Origin: Spirosoma luteum DSM 19990
GTDB lineage: Bacteria > Bacteroidota > Bacteroidia > Cytophagales > Spirosomataceae
Assembly (NCBI RefSeq): GCF_000374065.1
Contig: NZ_KB893290.1
Span: 196,154-260,153, forward strand
Length of the DNA stretch: 64,000 bases
Direction of reading: 5' to 3'
This document shows positions 43,347 to 51,490 of this stretch, in pieces (position 1 is the first letter of the stretch; every line of letters starts with the position of its first letter). The position numbers and the translations under genes are program-made. The notes beneath the pieces are model-generated. The model did not search any database. It had not been told where the DNA came from and worked only from the letters and a program-made list of their open reading frames with translations.

Positions 43347-43446
43347 TAGTTTTAAAGAGTGAAAGAATGAAAGAGTAAAAGAGCGAAGCCATCCGGATTA
43401 CTAGTTCACTCTTTATCTCTTTCATTCTTTCGCTCTTTAAAACTAC
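43347..43446 (-). terminator. Long inverted repeat (about 41-bp arms) between pdxH and the MHS gene
   Basis: Arms 43347-43387 and 43405-43446 match with two mismatches and one indel. Both arms are built of GAAAGA/GAATGA-like units. The right arm reaches the pdxH stop codon. Between it and the MHS start (43288) a T-rich stretch lies. As it follows pdxH on the same strand, it probably ends that transcript, though its length is unusual. Confidence 0.6.
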
Positions 43447-44084
43447 GGCGACAGCCGTTCGATTAGCCACGCCACGCCTTCTTTCCGATACCGAATCCGG
43501 TCATGCAGGCGGCTGGATCGCCCCTGCCAGAACTCGATGGCATCGGGCACTACGCAGAACCCTCCCCAGTATGGCGGGCGCGGGACAAATTGTCCCGCAA
43601 ACTCCGTTTCCAGTTCCCGCTGCCGATTCTCCAGCACCTCCCGCCCATCGATTACGGTACTTTGGTGTGATACCCAGGCCCCAATCTGGCTGCTCCGCGG
43701 GCGACTGGCAAAATACCCGTCCGACACGTCGGAACTCACTTTTTCGACCGTGCCTTCAATGCGTATCTGCCGTTCCAGTTCGGGGTAGAAAAAGGTAAGG
43801 GCTGCAAAAGGCTGGCTGGTCAACTCCTTTCCCTTTCGGCTTTCATAATTGGTGTAAAAGACGAAACCCGCATCGGAAACGCCTTTCAAAAGCACTATTC
43901 GCCCATCAGGCCGCCCCCCCGCCGACACGGTACTAACGTGCATCGCATTAGGTTCCGGAACATTGGCCTGAACGGCCGCATCGAACCACTGCCGGAACTG
44001 GGCAACCGGGTCGGCCAGCACATCAGTGATGTCCAAACCACTTAGTGTATAGTCATTTCGCAGGTCTCGAATGTCAGATGGCAT
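43443..44084 (-). CDS. pdxH: Pyridoxamine 5'-phosphate oxidase
   Basis: 213 residues, the family's normal size. FMN-binding residues lie in GRIVLLKGVSDAGFVFYTNYESRKGKEL and RQIRIEGTVEKVS, and the C-terminal signature is EFWQGRSSRLHDRIRYRK. It oxidises pyridoxine or pyridoxamine 5'-phosphate to pyridoxal 5'-phosphate. It diverges from the DUF349 gene and shares a palindromic promoter element with it. Confidence 0.95.
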   Translation of the reverse strand: MPSDIRDLRNDYTLSGLDITDVLADPVAQFRQWFDAAVQANVPEPNAMHVSTVSAGGRPDGRIVLLKGVSDAGFVFYTNYESRKGKELTSQPFAALTFFYPELERQIRIEGTVEKVSSDVSDGYFASRPRSSQIGAWVSHQSTVIDGREVLENRQRELETEFAGQFVPRPPYWGGFCVVPDAIEFWQGRSSRLHDRIRYRKEGVAWLIERLSP

Positions 44085-44135
44085 CGTATAAGTGGTGTTT
44101 AACGGCTTAACTACAGTACTTTTCGCATTTTATCG

Positions 44136-44151
44136 TACTTTTGCAAAAGTA
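44136..44151. promoter_or_regulatory. Palindromic double -7 box between pdxH and the DUF349 gene
   Basis: The 16-base perfect palindrome TACTTTTGCAAAAGTA contains the TAnnTTTG element once on each strand, back to back. Plus strand: 25 bases before the DUF349 start (44169). Minus strand: 59 bases before the pdxH start (44084). Both promoters would use the same DNA so only one polymerase could be bound at a time. Confidence 0.55.
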
Positions 44152-44168
44152 ATCGGTACGTTCCCAAC

Positions 44169-46775
44169 ATGGCAAACGAAGAACAGGAAATAAACCAGCA
44201 ACCCGAAACCAATAGTCAGGCTAAAGGTCCGCTGGCTGCGCAAATTCCCGAAGAAACTGCAACTCCGGCTGTAGCTTCCCACACACCAACAAGCGAGGAT
44301 GCAGAGACGTTGCCTCCCCTGGCAGTAGACCCCACTGCTCCCGGCGAAGAAACACCGGGAGACCCGGCCGTTGACGGCGCACTGGCAGAATCGTTAACAG
44401 ACATAGCTGCTGACCCGGTATCCGCCGAGGAAGATTCGGCTGATGAATCGGACGTATCGGCTACCCCTGCTGAACCAACATCGGATGAGATAGCTCAACC
44501 CGCTGCTGCGGCAATGGGTATCCCTTCCGAATCAGTTGAATCAGCGGCCCCGGAAGCAGAGCCGGTTGCAGAGACACCCCCCGGCACAGAAGGCAGCATC
44601 GAGCAGACTTCCTTTGCCCAGCTGTCTGACGATGAACTGGTTGCAGAAGCCGGGACCAATCAGGGACCGGTTGAGGAAACGCCCGTGGCATCAGTTGGTG
44701 AGGGTACATCCCCTGCTACGGAAGAGCCGGTAGCCAGCGTTTCGCCAACTACGGCAGCGGAGTCTTCCCCATCCGAATCAGAAGATGCATCGGTTATCAG
44801 CGAAGATGTTACGGCCCAGTATGCGCACGTATCGGAAACGGAAGATGACCACCACACCCAGCAGGAAGTTGACTACAGCCAGTACTCGAAACAGGATTTT
44901 GTCGATCTGCTTCAAACGCAGCTGGCTGCTATCAGTACCCCGTCTGTTACCCCCGGCAATTTCAAAAAGGCAGATCAAATCTTAAAAGAGGTAAAACCCC
45001 TGTTCGACCAGATGAAGCGGGCCGAGCGCGAAGCCGCCCTTCAACTGTACGTGGCAGAAACAGAATCGGAAGAAGGGTTCGACTATAAATACGACGAAAC
45101 CGTTGGTCAGTTTGAGGAGCTGTACAAACAGATCAAGAGTCAGAAAAATACTTATTTTCAGAATTTAGACAAGGCCAAAGACACTAATTTCGCATCGAAG
45201 ACCGATTTGTTGTCCCGTCTGCGCGACCTGGTTGAAAATGATGAGAATAACGCGGGCGACCCTAAAATAAGCTGGAACGAGTTCAAGAAAATTCAGGACG
45301 ACTGGAAATCGGCGGGCAACATGAACTCCCCGCACAATGCCACGCTCTGGGCTACTTACCATGCGCTGGTTGATCGGTATTACAGCAACCGGAATATTTA
45401 TTTTGAGTTAAAAGAGCTTGACCGCAAACGGAACACGACCCTGAAAACGGAGGTAATCGAAAAGGTCGAAGCCATGGCGAAAGGCTCGGAGGAGACGCCC
45501 GTAACCCGGCAAACCATCGACGAAGCCAACGCTCTTTTTGAAGAATATAAGCATATTGGCCCGGCTCCCAAAGCGGAGCAGGAAGTACTGTGGGGACGCA
45601 TGAAGGCAGCATTGGATGTGTTGTACGACAAACGCCGGGGACAGACCAACGAACAGCGTAAAGAATCGGCGCAACTGTACGAAGAGAAGTCGGCGATTTA
45701 CGAAGAACTCATTCCCATTACCTCTTTCTCGTCGAACAGCATCAACGACTGGAATGACAAGACGAAGGAGGTTATGGGTCTACAGGACCGCTGGAATGCC
45801 ATTAAAGGCCCCATGCCCCGCGAAGAAGGCAAAGAACTCAGTAAGAAATTCTGGGCCGCTCTGAAAACGTTCTTCCACAATAAAGGCGAATTTTTCCGGC
45901 AACTGGAAAGCAAGCGGGAAGAGAACCTGCGGGCTAAAACCCAACTCTGCGAGCAGGTCGAAGCCATCCTGGCCTCGGGCGAAGAATCGCCCGAAACGAC
46001 GCAGACAGTTATTGAGTTGCAGCGTCAGTGGAAAAATGTAGGGCAAGTACCGGAGAAGCAGAAGAATACTATTTTCGACCGCTTCAAAGTGGCCTGTGAT
46101 GCTTTCTTCGATAAGAAACGCTCCAGAAATCAGGAAACCGAACGGGAGTTTGAAGGCAACCTCACGCAGAAGATTGCCCTTATCGAGCGTATCGAAGCCG
46201 CTGCTACTGCCAACGCCGACCTGTCTCAACTCAATGAGTTCAAGAAGGAATGGAACGCCATTGGTTTTGTCCCCAAGAAAGATAAAGATTCCATCCAGAA
46301 ACGGTATATCAACGCCGTCAATGCCCTGGTGAGTGCAACGGGTAAAATTCCGGCCAAGGATAAGGAGCAGATTATGCTCCAGAGCGAAGCTGAAGTTACC
46401 CGCTCGGGCGGATTCCGGTCAGACCGACGCCCGGATGGCGGGGGACGATCAGATCGGCGACCATCAGGTGGTCCCCGTCAGGATCGGGGTTCACGGGGAG
46501 ATCGGCGTCAGGATGGCGGTGGCTATCAGGATGGTGGCTACGATCGTGATTCGTACCGAAGTGACCGTGATAGTGGTGGTAGTAAGCGGGAGAGCGATAT
46601 CCGCCGACGCATTACGGCCATCGAAAACGACATTGCCACGTATCGGAACAACATTGAGTTCTTCGCCCGCTCGAAGAACGCTGACCAGCTCCGCGCCGAC
46701 ATCGACAGGAAAATTGCTGATTCAGAAAAACAACTGGACGACCTTCGGCAGCAATTGCGGGTGGAGCAGGCGTAA
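44169..46775 (+). CDS. Large DUF349-domain protein with acidic N-terminus and Arg/Gly/Asp-rich segment
   Basis: 868 residues. Residues 1-245 are an acidic, low-complexity, Pro/Ala/Glu-rich stretch with no fold. Residues ~245-740 hold at least four DUF349 repeats (helical, e.g. KIQDDWKSAGNM; LQDRWNAIKGPMPREEGKELSKKFW; LQRQWKNVGQVPEKQKNTIFDRFK; FKKEWNAIGFVPKKDKDSI). Residues ~755-815 are RSDRRPDGG-type repeats rich in Arg, Gly and Asp, then a coiled-coil tail. DUF349 proteins occur throughout Bacteroidota; the Arg/Gly-rich part suggests nucleic-acid binding, which is inferred. Confidence 0.85.
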   Translation: MANEEQEINQQPETNSQAKGPLAAQIPEETATPAVASHTPTSEDAETLPPLAVDPTAPGEETPGDPAVDGALAESLTDIAADPVSAEEDSADESDVSATPAEPTSDEIAQPAAAAMGIPSESVESAAPEAEPVAETPPGTEGSIEQTSFAQLSDDELVAEAGTNQGPVEETPVASVGEGTSPATEEPVASVSPTTAAESSPSESEDASVISEDVTAQYAHVSETEDDHHTQQEVDYSQYSKQDFVDLLQTQLAAISTPSVTPGNFKKADQILKEVKPLFDQMKRAEREAALQLYVAETESEEGFDYKYDETVGQFEELYKQIKSQKNTYFQNLDKAKDTNFASKTDLLSRLRDLVENDENNAGDPKISWNEFKKIQDDWKSAGNMNSPHNATLWATYHALVDRYYSNRNIYFELKELDRKRNTTLKTEVIEKVEAMAKGSEETPVTRQTIDEANALFEEYKHIGPAPKAEQEVLWGRMKAALDVLYDKRRGQTNEQRKESAQLYEEKSAIYEELIPITSFSSNSINDWNDKTKEVMGLQDRWNAIKGPMPREEGKELSKKFWAALKTFFHNKGEFFRQLESKREENLRAKTQLCEQVEAILASGEESPETTQTVIELQRQWKNVGQVPEKQKNTIFDRFKVACDAFFDKKRSRNQETEREFEGNLTQKIALIERIEAAATANADLSQLNEFKKEWNAIGFVPKKDKDSIQKRYINAVNALVSATGKIPAKDKEQIMLQSEAEVTRSGGFRSDRRPDGGGRSDRRPSGGPRQDRGSRGDRRQDGGGYQDGGYDRDSYRSDRDSGGSKRESDIRRRITAIENDIATYRNNIEFFARSKNADQLRADIDRKIADSEKQLDDLRQQLRVEQA

Positions 46776-46804
46776 ATTTTTTGTAGAAAAAGCAACCGCA
46801 GCTA

Positions 46805-46836
46805 TTTGCGGAAACGTGCTAAAAACACTACTTTTG
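46805..46836 (+). promoter_or_regulatory. Full Bacteroidota promoter for the tRNA gene
   Basis: A -33 element TTTG (46805-46808) and a -7 element TACTTTTG (46829-46836) are separated by 20 bases, close to the known phylum consensus. The tRNA begins 33 bases after the -7 box. It starts in the 3' end of the DUF349 gene's downstream region, so the tRNA has its own promoter. Confidence 0.75.
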
Positions 46837-46868
46837 CATCACGATTCGGAAACGAATCAGAAATAGTT

Positions 46869-46952
46869 GCCAGTGTCGGATAGCGGTCGATTCCGCCTGA
46901 TTTGTAATCAGGATGCGCAAGCGCGTCGGGGGTTCGAATCCCTCCACTGGCT
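46869..46952 (+). tRNA. tRNA with UGU (Thr) anticodon and class II body (long variable arm)
   Basis: 84 bases without encoded CCA. Acceptor stem GCCAGTG/CACTGGC is perfect, discriminator T46952. Anticodon stem CCTGA/TCAGG with loop TTTGTAA puts TGT at 46903-46905. The T arm (GGGGG/CCCTC, loop TTCGAAT) is normal. The D arm (3-bp GGA/TCC, loop TAGCGGTCGAT) and a 15-base variable arm (46913-46927: ATGCG/CGCGT stem around CAAG) are of the class II type found in Ser, Leu and Tyr tRNAs. G1-C72, C2-G71 and the anticodon suit ThrRS; the long variable arm suits SerRS. All invariant positions are conserved, so it looks functional. It lies at the border of the accessory island. Confidence 0.85.
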
Positions 46953-46962
46953 CATTGATGAT

Positions 46963-46999
46963 CAGCCATTTAGCAGAAATGTTAGATGGCTGTTTTTTT
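46963..46999 (+). terminator. Rho-independent terminator after the tRNA
   Basis: CAGCCATTTA pairs with TAGATGGCTG with one G-T wobble, and seven T residues (46993-46999) follow. It is 11 bases past the tRNA. Confidence 0.8.
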
Positions 47000-47112
47000 G
47001 TGCATCGTGTTTACAACTTGCCTTATCTATTATTATTCTGTCAGCACTCTATCAAGCATTTTTCCAGTTTTGATAACCTAAGAGGGGTAGAAGTGGGTTA
47101 ACAGAAAAACAG

Positions 47113-47800
47113 CTAATTATCCCGTTGAGGTCCCGTAATCAACCCCGATACTAACTTTCCCGGAAACTCATCAAGACGAATTGCCTTAGTTGCGGCCACC
47201 AGCATAAAAAGAAGTTGAGCCGATATGTAGCACCCGAACGGGGAAACCACTGCCCGAAATCTATTGCCTTTGCGACCGACTGAGCAATTGCGGCTACCAT
47301 CTGAGTCCATATCATACCGGACCATGGGGGCAAAGCTATAACGATGAAATGAAGCCGTTTGAAGAAGCCGGTTCCTTATCCCGCGAGTGGTTCGTTGTAG
47401 TGGGTAAGCCTTCAGCGTCATTTGCCGGATGTACATAAGCCGTCCACTAGCGGCCACCAGTATCAACCAGTAGTTGGCGCCAGCGTCCGTTTACTTTCTT
47501 ATGTGGGTCAAGACCTCGGTACTCACAAATCATGGGGCCCAACGTAACGCTTTGGCTTTTGACATAAAATGCCGACGGCAATGCCTCGCGTTCTTCTTGT
47601 TTTCGATCCAGTTAATTCAGTGCTCGGTTAATTCGCTCGAGTGCGCCATCTGTTTTCCCCTCATCGAAGCAATATTAAACAGCTTGCCTATACAGGTATT
47701 GATTAGTCAGATTTTGCCATTGGCAACCGGTACGAAGTTGCTTAGTCGCTACAAATGTGACACGACTATCAGCCTTTTTCAATTCCCAACACGTTCTTAA
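47113..47800 (-). pseudogene. Decayed IS5-family transposase
   Basis: Read on the minus strand in changing frames, the region gives segments typical of IS5/IS1031-like transposases: TGCQWQNL, then DGALERINRALN, LDRKQEEREALPSAF, VKSQSVTLGPMICEYRGLD and HKKVNGRWRQLLVDTGGR, then after a stop WTAYVHPANDAEG. Several in-frame stops and shifts interrupt it (e.g. TAG after VDTGGR), so it cannot be active. The 3' part (below about 47400) is too degraded to trace with confidence. No terminal inverted repeats were found. It marks the left edge of the AT-rich island. Confidence 0.65.
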
Positions 47801-48038
47801 TGCGGGGATCACGGGCTTTATGCGTGTAAGTTTGAACGAAGGTTCGGCCACGTCAAAACAGCGGTAGCGTTGTGTACCAGCACGCGTGGTACCTTAGCGT
47901 TTGACGTGTTGAGTCTGACCACAATGTGCACAGATAACTGCTTAGAGAACCATTCACAAAGGCACTATTTTCAACACAATCTGGACACCACCTGTTTTCG
48001 ACTATTCTTTATCCCAACGCTATCTTAAAAATGGCTTG

Positions 48039-48713
48039 TTAACCAAAGACACCTTTATTCGATAGCGGAATTTCTGTATTACTAATTATTACACTTTTAG
48101 CACTATATTTTTCGATTTTATTCTTATTTACTACAAAAGCTCGGTGAGTTTGAATGAAATTTGTTGCAGGTAATAATTCCATAATTTGTGAAATAGTCGA
48201 ACGAAATTTATAAATTTTTTTATCAGTGTGAAACAGCAAATAATTTCCTTCCGATTCTATATAATTGATTTCTTCCAACAGTAATTCGACCTTGTATTCT
48301 TCATCTCTCACCAGAATGCTTGGCTTGACTCTGTCTTCCTTCGCCGATTTGATGATTGCTAATTCGATAGCGGCAACTAAATCACTATTTTTGAACGGTT
48401 TTGTCAAGTAAGAATAGGCTGAAGTGGCAACCGCTTCACGAATCACTTTGGCATTTTCGTAAGCAGTGAGATAAATAAACGGAACTTTTTGTTTGTTTTG
48501 AATGAGTTGGCCTAAGTTAATCCCATCCATTTCACCGTCGCCAAGATTGATATCGAGGATAGCAAGATCAACCAGTTCTTTATTGAGAATAGCTATCGCT
48601 TCAGCGGCATTTTTTGCTTCTAAAACCTGATAACCATTTTCTTGAAGAATCTTTTTAGTGAGTCTTCTATTCAGATAATCATCTTCTACGACTAATATTA
48701 TCCTTGAATTCAT
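48039..48713 (-). CDS. LytTR-family response regulator
   Basis: 224 residues. Receiver domain (1-125): acidic pocket VVEDDYLNRR, phospho-acceptor Asp in LAILDINLGDGEMDG, TAYENA, and Lys in YLTKPF. The C-terminal LytTR DNA-binding domain (about 130-220) has LLEEINYIESEGNYLLF and the THRAFVVNKNKI stretch. It starts 1 base after the stop of the histidine kinase gene upstream, so the pair forms one operon. AT-rich codon use differs from the surrounding chromosome and points to acquisition. Confidence 0.9.
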   Translation of the reverse strand: MNSRIILVVEDDYLNRRLTKKILQENGYQVLEAKNAAEAIAILNKELVDLAILDINLGDGEMDGINLGQLIQNKQKVPFIYLTAYENAKVIREAVATSAYSYLTKPFKNSDLVAAIELAIIKSAKEDRVKPSILVRDEEYKVELLLEEINYIESEGNYLLFHTDKKIYKFRSTISQIMELLPATNFIQTHRAFVVNKNKIEKYSAKSVIISNTEIPLSNKGVFG

Positions 48714-48714
48714 T

Positions 48715-50640
48715 TTAAAAATAAATTTTCAGTTCAAAACCTTTTCTGCGTTGTGTCTCTACCTTACCACTCAGTTGATCTATCAAACCTTTTATTATTT
48801 CTACGCCAAGTCCTTTGGTTTCTACATTTATAAAATCAAAACCTTCACCATTATCAATGTAATGCAGGCAGTTGTTTTTTGAATTTTCATCATGCGTAAT
48901 TTCGATATTGATAATACCATTCGTTTGGTTTTTGAAAGCGTGTTTCATACTATTGCTAACTAACTCTACGATTATCAAACCCAGAGGTAAAGCCTTCTTG
49001 ATAGACAAAATTTCGATTTCGCAAGTGATAAACAAACTCACATTTTTTAATTTATTATCTAACGAATCCTTGACGAGTTCGGATAGGTCTGTTATATACC
49101 TTTTCAAATTAACGTCATTGACACTTTCCGAAACATTCAGTTTTTTATGGAGTAAAGCTATTGAATGTATCCGATTTTGGTTGCTTTTAACCAATTCATC
49201 AATATTACTATGGTTAACCGATTCTTTCTGAATTTCTAAAATACTGATAACGTACTGCAAATTATTTTTTACCCGGTGTTGCAATTCAGAAAGAAGAATT
49301 TGTTTTTGCTCAATCGTTTTTTCAATTTCGTCCTTTTGAAGACTTATTTCTCTGTTTTTATCTTTCAAAATAGCATTACCTTTTTGCTTTAGACGATTAT
49401 TACGTATCAAGACTAATGACAGGAAGCCTAAAAAAACAAGAAATCCGATGAGTGCATTCTGTCTTATTGAGTTATCGTAATCTTTTTTAGCTTCTTTTAA
49501 ATCCCGTTCTCGTTGTTGTATAGCATTTACAACGTTTTGAGTTTGAATAATTCTTGTGGCTGTGTAAAGGCTATCGTTAGCAGCATTCAAAATTTTTAAG
49601 TATGTGATTGCTTTTGATGGATTTAGATGTTCATAAATTTGAGCTAAAAGTTTTGCGGCACTCGCCGTAAGAACTAAGTTCTTGAATTTCTTACCACCAT
49701 TTAAGGCTCTTTCAGCGTAAAAAACAGCCGAGTCTGGTTGGTTTGTTGTATGAAAAACTCCTGCTAAATCAACCGCCTGTTCTGATTCTAAAAAAGGATT
49801 ACCAAATTTATTTGAAAAATTCATTGCAAATTTTAAGTATTGTAATGCCTGTGCAAAGTTTTTTCGTTTTTTTTCTACTCTTCCCATAATCGCATTTGCA
49901 TACGATACTTCTATCGGTATATTCAATTCTCGGCAATTAGCATCTATTATTCTGGCAAAATACATGGCAGAATCAAGAACATCTAGATTTTCGTAAACCT
50001 CACCAAGATTATGGTAAATCAGCCATTTCCCATTATTTGGAAGTAAGTTAATTTCAGGGTGATGATAGGCTTTCAGTAGCCATTCTAATCGTTGTTTACT
50101 ATCTTGCTGTTTTTCGTAAACGAGTGCTATCAAATTATAAAATACTATTTCTAATTGGGGATATTTTGCTTGACTTATCTGCAAACCTTCGTAAGCTGTT
50201 TGCATCCCATTTTGCCAGTCACCTGTTATAGTTGATACAAAACTTAATGCCTGTAAAGAAACCAACTCACCATACGTATAATTAAGTTTTCGTGCGAGCG
50301 TAATTGACTTGGTTGCATATAACACTGCTTGGCGTGGCTCTGTCATGGTATGATACCTTGCCAACCGCCATAAATTGATAACGCTATTGGTGTCTTCCGC
50401 AAAAACTGTCAATTTTAGTTTTAATCTATCTACCTCTTTCGTAGGTAAATTAAGCGGTTGACCGAATCCAGATGTTGCATAGGTCGTGATAAATACAAAT
50501 GTTATCTTATACTCAACCAGAATTTGTTTGCAAAAACCCCAAGCCGCCCTAATTACCTGTCCCCAGTAGAGAAGGAGAATTTTAAGAAGAGAAAATTTTG
50601 CAATAATTTTTTTAAAGAGTATAGTTAATTTGTTGAGCAT
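48715..50640 (-). CDS. TPR-repeat histidine kinase (HisKA_2/LytS-like type)
   Basis: 641 residues with the start used. N-terminal hydrophobic segment, then about six TPR-like repeats (about 80-350), a membrane helix (IGFLVFLGFLSLVLI), a coiled coil, then the kinase: HisKA_2 site LLSELQHRVKNNLQYVISIL with the His, and HATPase with ELVSNSMKHAF, DNGEGFD and GLGVEIIKGLIDQL. ATG 50640 is chosen: the longer frame from 50730 runs through a hairpin terminator at 50661-50710. Signal unknown; the partner is the adjacent LytTR regulator. AT-rich. Confidence 0.85.
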   Translation of the reverse strand: MLNKLTILFKKIIAKFSLLKILLLYWGQVIRAAWGFCKQILVEYKITFVFITTYATSGFGQPLNLPTKEVDRLKLKLTVFAEDTNSVINLWRLARYHTMTEPRQAVLYATKSITLARKLNYTYGELVSLQALSFVSTITGDWQNGMQTAYEGLQISQAKYPQLEIVFYNLIALVYEKQQDSKQRLEWLLKAYHHPEINLLPNNGKWLIYHNLGEVYENLDVLDSAMYFARIIDANCRELNIPIEVSYANAIMGRVEKKRKNFAQALQYLKFAMNFSNKFGNPFLESEQAVDLAGVFHTTNQPDSAVFYAERALNGGKKFKNLVLTASAAKLLAQIYEHLNPSKAITYLKILNAANDSLYTATRIIQTQNVVNAIQQRERDLKEAKKDYDNSIRQNALIGFLVFLGFLSLVLIRNNRLKQKGNAILKDKNREISLQKDEIEKTIEQKQILLSELQHRVKNNLQYVISILEIQKESVNHSNIDELVKSNQNRIHSIALLHKKLNVSESVNDVNLKRYITDLSELVKDSLDNKLKNVSLFITCEIEILSIKKALPLGLIIVELVSNSMKHAFKNQTNGIINIEITHDENSKNNCLHYIDNGEGFDFINVETKGLGVEIIKGLIDQLSGKVETQRRKGFELKIYF

Positions 50641-50660
50641 TTTTATTATAGATAGTATAC

Positions 50661-50710
50661 AAAAAATACCTCTTCTTATCTGTTTTACTTGAAAAGAAGA
50701 GGTATTTTTT
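50661..50710 (-). terminator. 17-bp hairpin between the secreted-protein gene and the kinase gene
   Basis: AAAAAATACCTCTTCTT (50661-50677) pairs perfectly with its complement at 50694-50710, with T runs on both sides on the respective strands. It separates the small secreted protein gene (upstream on the minus strand) from the kinase gene, and shows that the extra upstream codons of the kinase frame are not coding. Confidence 0.75.
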
Positions 50711-50808
50711 ATCAGAGTTGTGTTTAACAAAAACCTTTAACTACTATTTGAAGGTTATAAAGTATAGTTAGAGGTTTTTATGTTATCCATTCAATAAACT
50801 TTCATAGA

Positions 50809-51198
50809 CTATGGCTTCGGAATAAAAAGTTTGCCAGTGCCACACATGGCAATTGTTCCAGTAGTAGCCCATTCCAACTGCACAGGCTTAGTAACATCCG
50901 TTACTTTAATAACCCAATTCTGCTGATAATTTCCTGAACCGATTGCTCCAAGTGGCCTACATGATTCGCACGTGCCATTAGTAATTTTTATATTATCTTT
51001 TGTAAGCGTTGAACCTCCATTGGGAGCTCCCCACTTTGTTAAAAAATTAAGTTTACCTGCTTCTGTGGTTTTTTGTTGCTGTAAATGGCTTGTGTTCTTC
51101 AATTTTGGATTCTTATCGCACCATAAAGTGTTGTGGTTTTGGGCAAACGCTAAATTTCCAATTAATGATAATAGGGCAAAAGTTAGTAATTTTTTCAT
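50809..51198 (-). CDS. Small secreted protein of unknown family
   Basis: 129 residues with signal peptide (MKKLLTFALLSLIGNLAFAQ). The mature part of about 110 residues has four Cys (WCDK, GTCESC, AMCGTG), rich in Asn, Thr and Gly, ending in LFIPKP. I recognise no family. It shares the low GC and strand of the kinase/regulator genes downstream but has its own terminator; it could be the ligand or target of the two-component system, though no evidence beyond position exists. Confidence 0.6.
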   Translation of the reverse strand: MKKLLTFALLSLIGNLAFAQNHNTLWCDKNPKLKNTSHLQQQKTTEAGKLNFLTKWGAPNGGSTLTKDNIKITNGTCESCRPLGAIGSGNYQQNWVIKVTDVTKPVQLEWATTGTIAMCGTGKLFIPKP

Positions 51199-51490
51199 TT
51201 TTATAAAGTTTATATTTTTTTGCCTACTCTAAATCAGCATTTTCGGCTTCCTGCTTTAGTTATGCAGCTAACTTAATTGCCAACTATAGAATCTTAAAAT
51301 TTCCGGGATAGAATCCTTATTTTAGGGATAGAACAAAATTCCCGTTCATCGAACGCTTTAGTCACGACCTTGCCTGATAGTATAGAGAGACTAAAAAAGC
51401 TTGGGTTCAATCCGATTAAGCAGTAATCCCCCTTTCCACACTTGGTTGAGCCCGAAACAGGGGATACCATTCCTTAGGTTGACTTTAGTC

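Noticed and set aside
46913..46927. Insertion error in an ordinary class I tRNA-Thr
   Set aside because: The extra bases form a paired arm, and the D arm also has the class II layout, which one random insertion would not produce. It is not fully excluded.
46867..47073. 68-residue open frame over the tRNA
   Set aside because: It overlaps the complete tRNA and its terminator, so it is a chance frame.
47474..47800. 108-residue plus-strand open frame in the IS5 relic
   Set aside because: The minus strand of the same region gives transposase segments, so the plus-strand frame is spurious.
50641..50730. Upstream start of the TPR histidine kinase (50730)
   Set aside because: The added 30 residues are encoded by a 17-bp hairpin with A/T runs, which is a terminator of the preceding gene.
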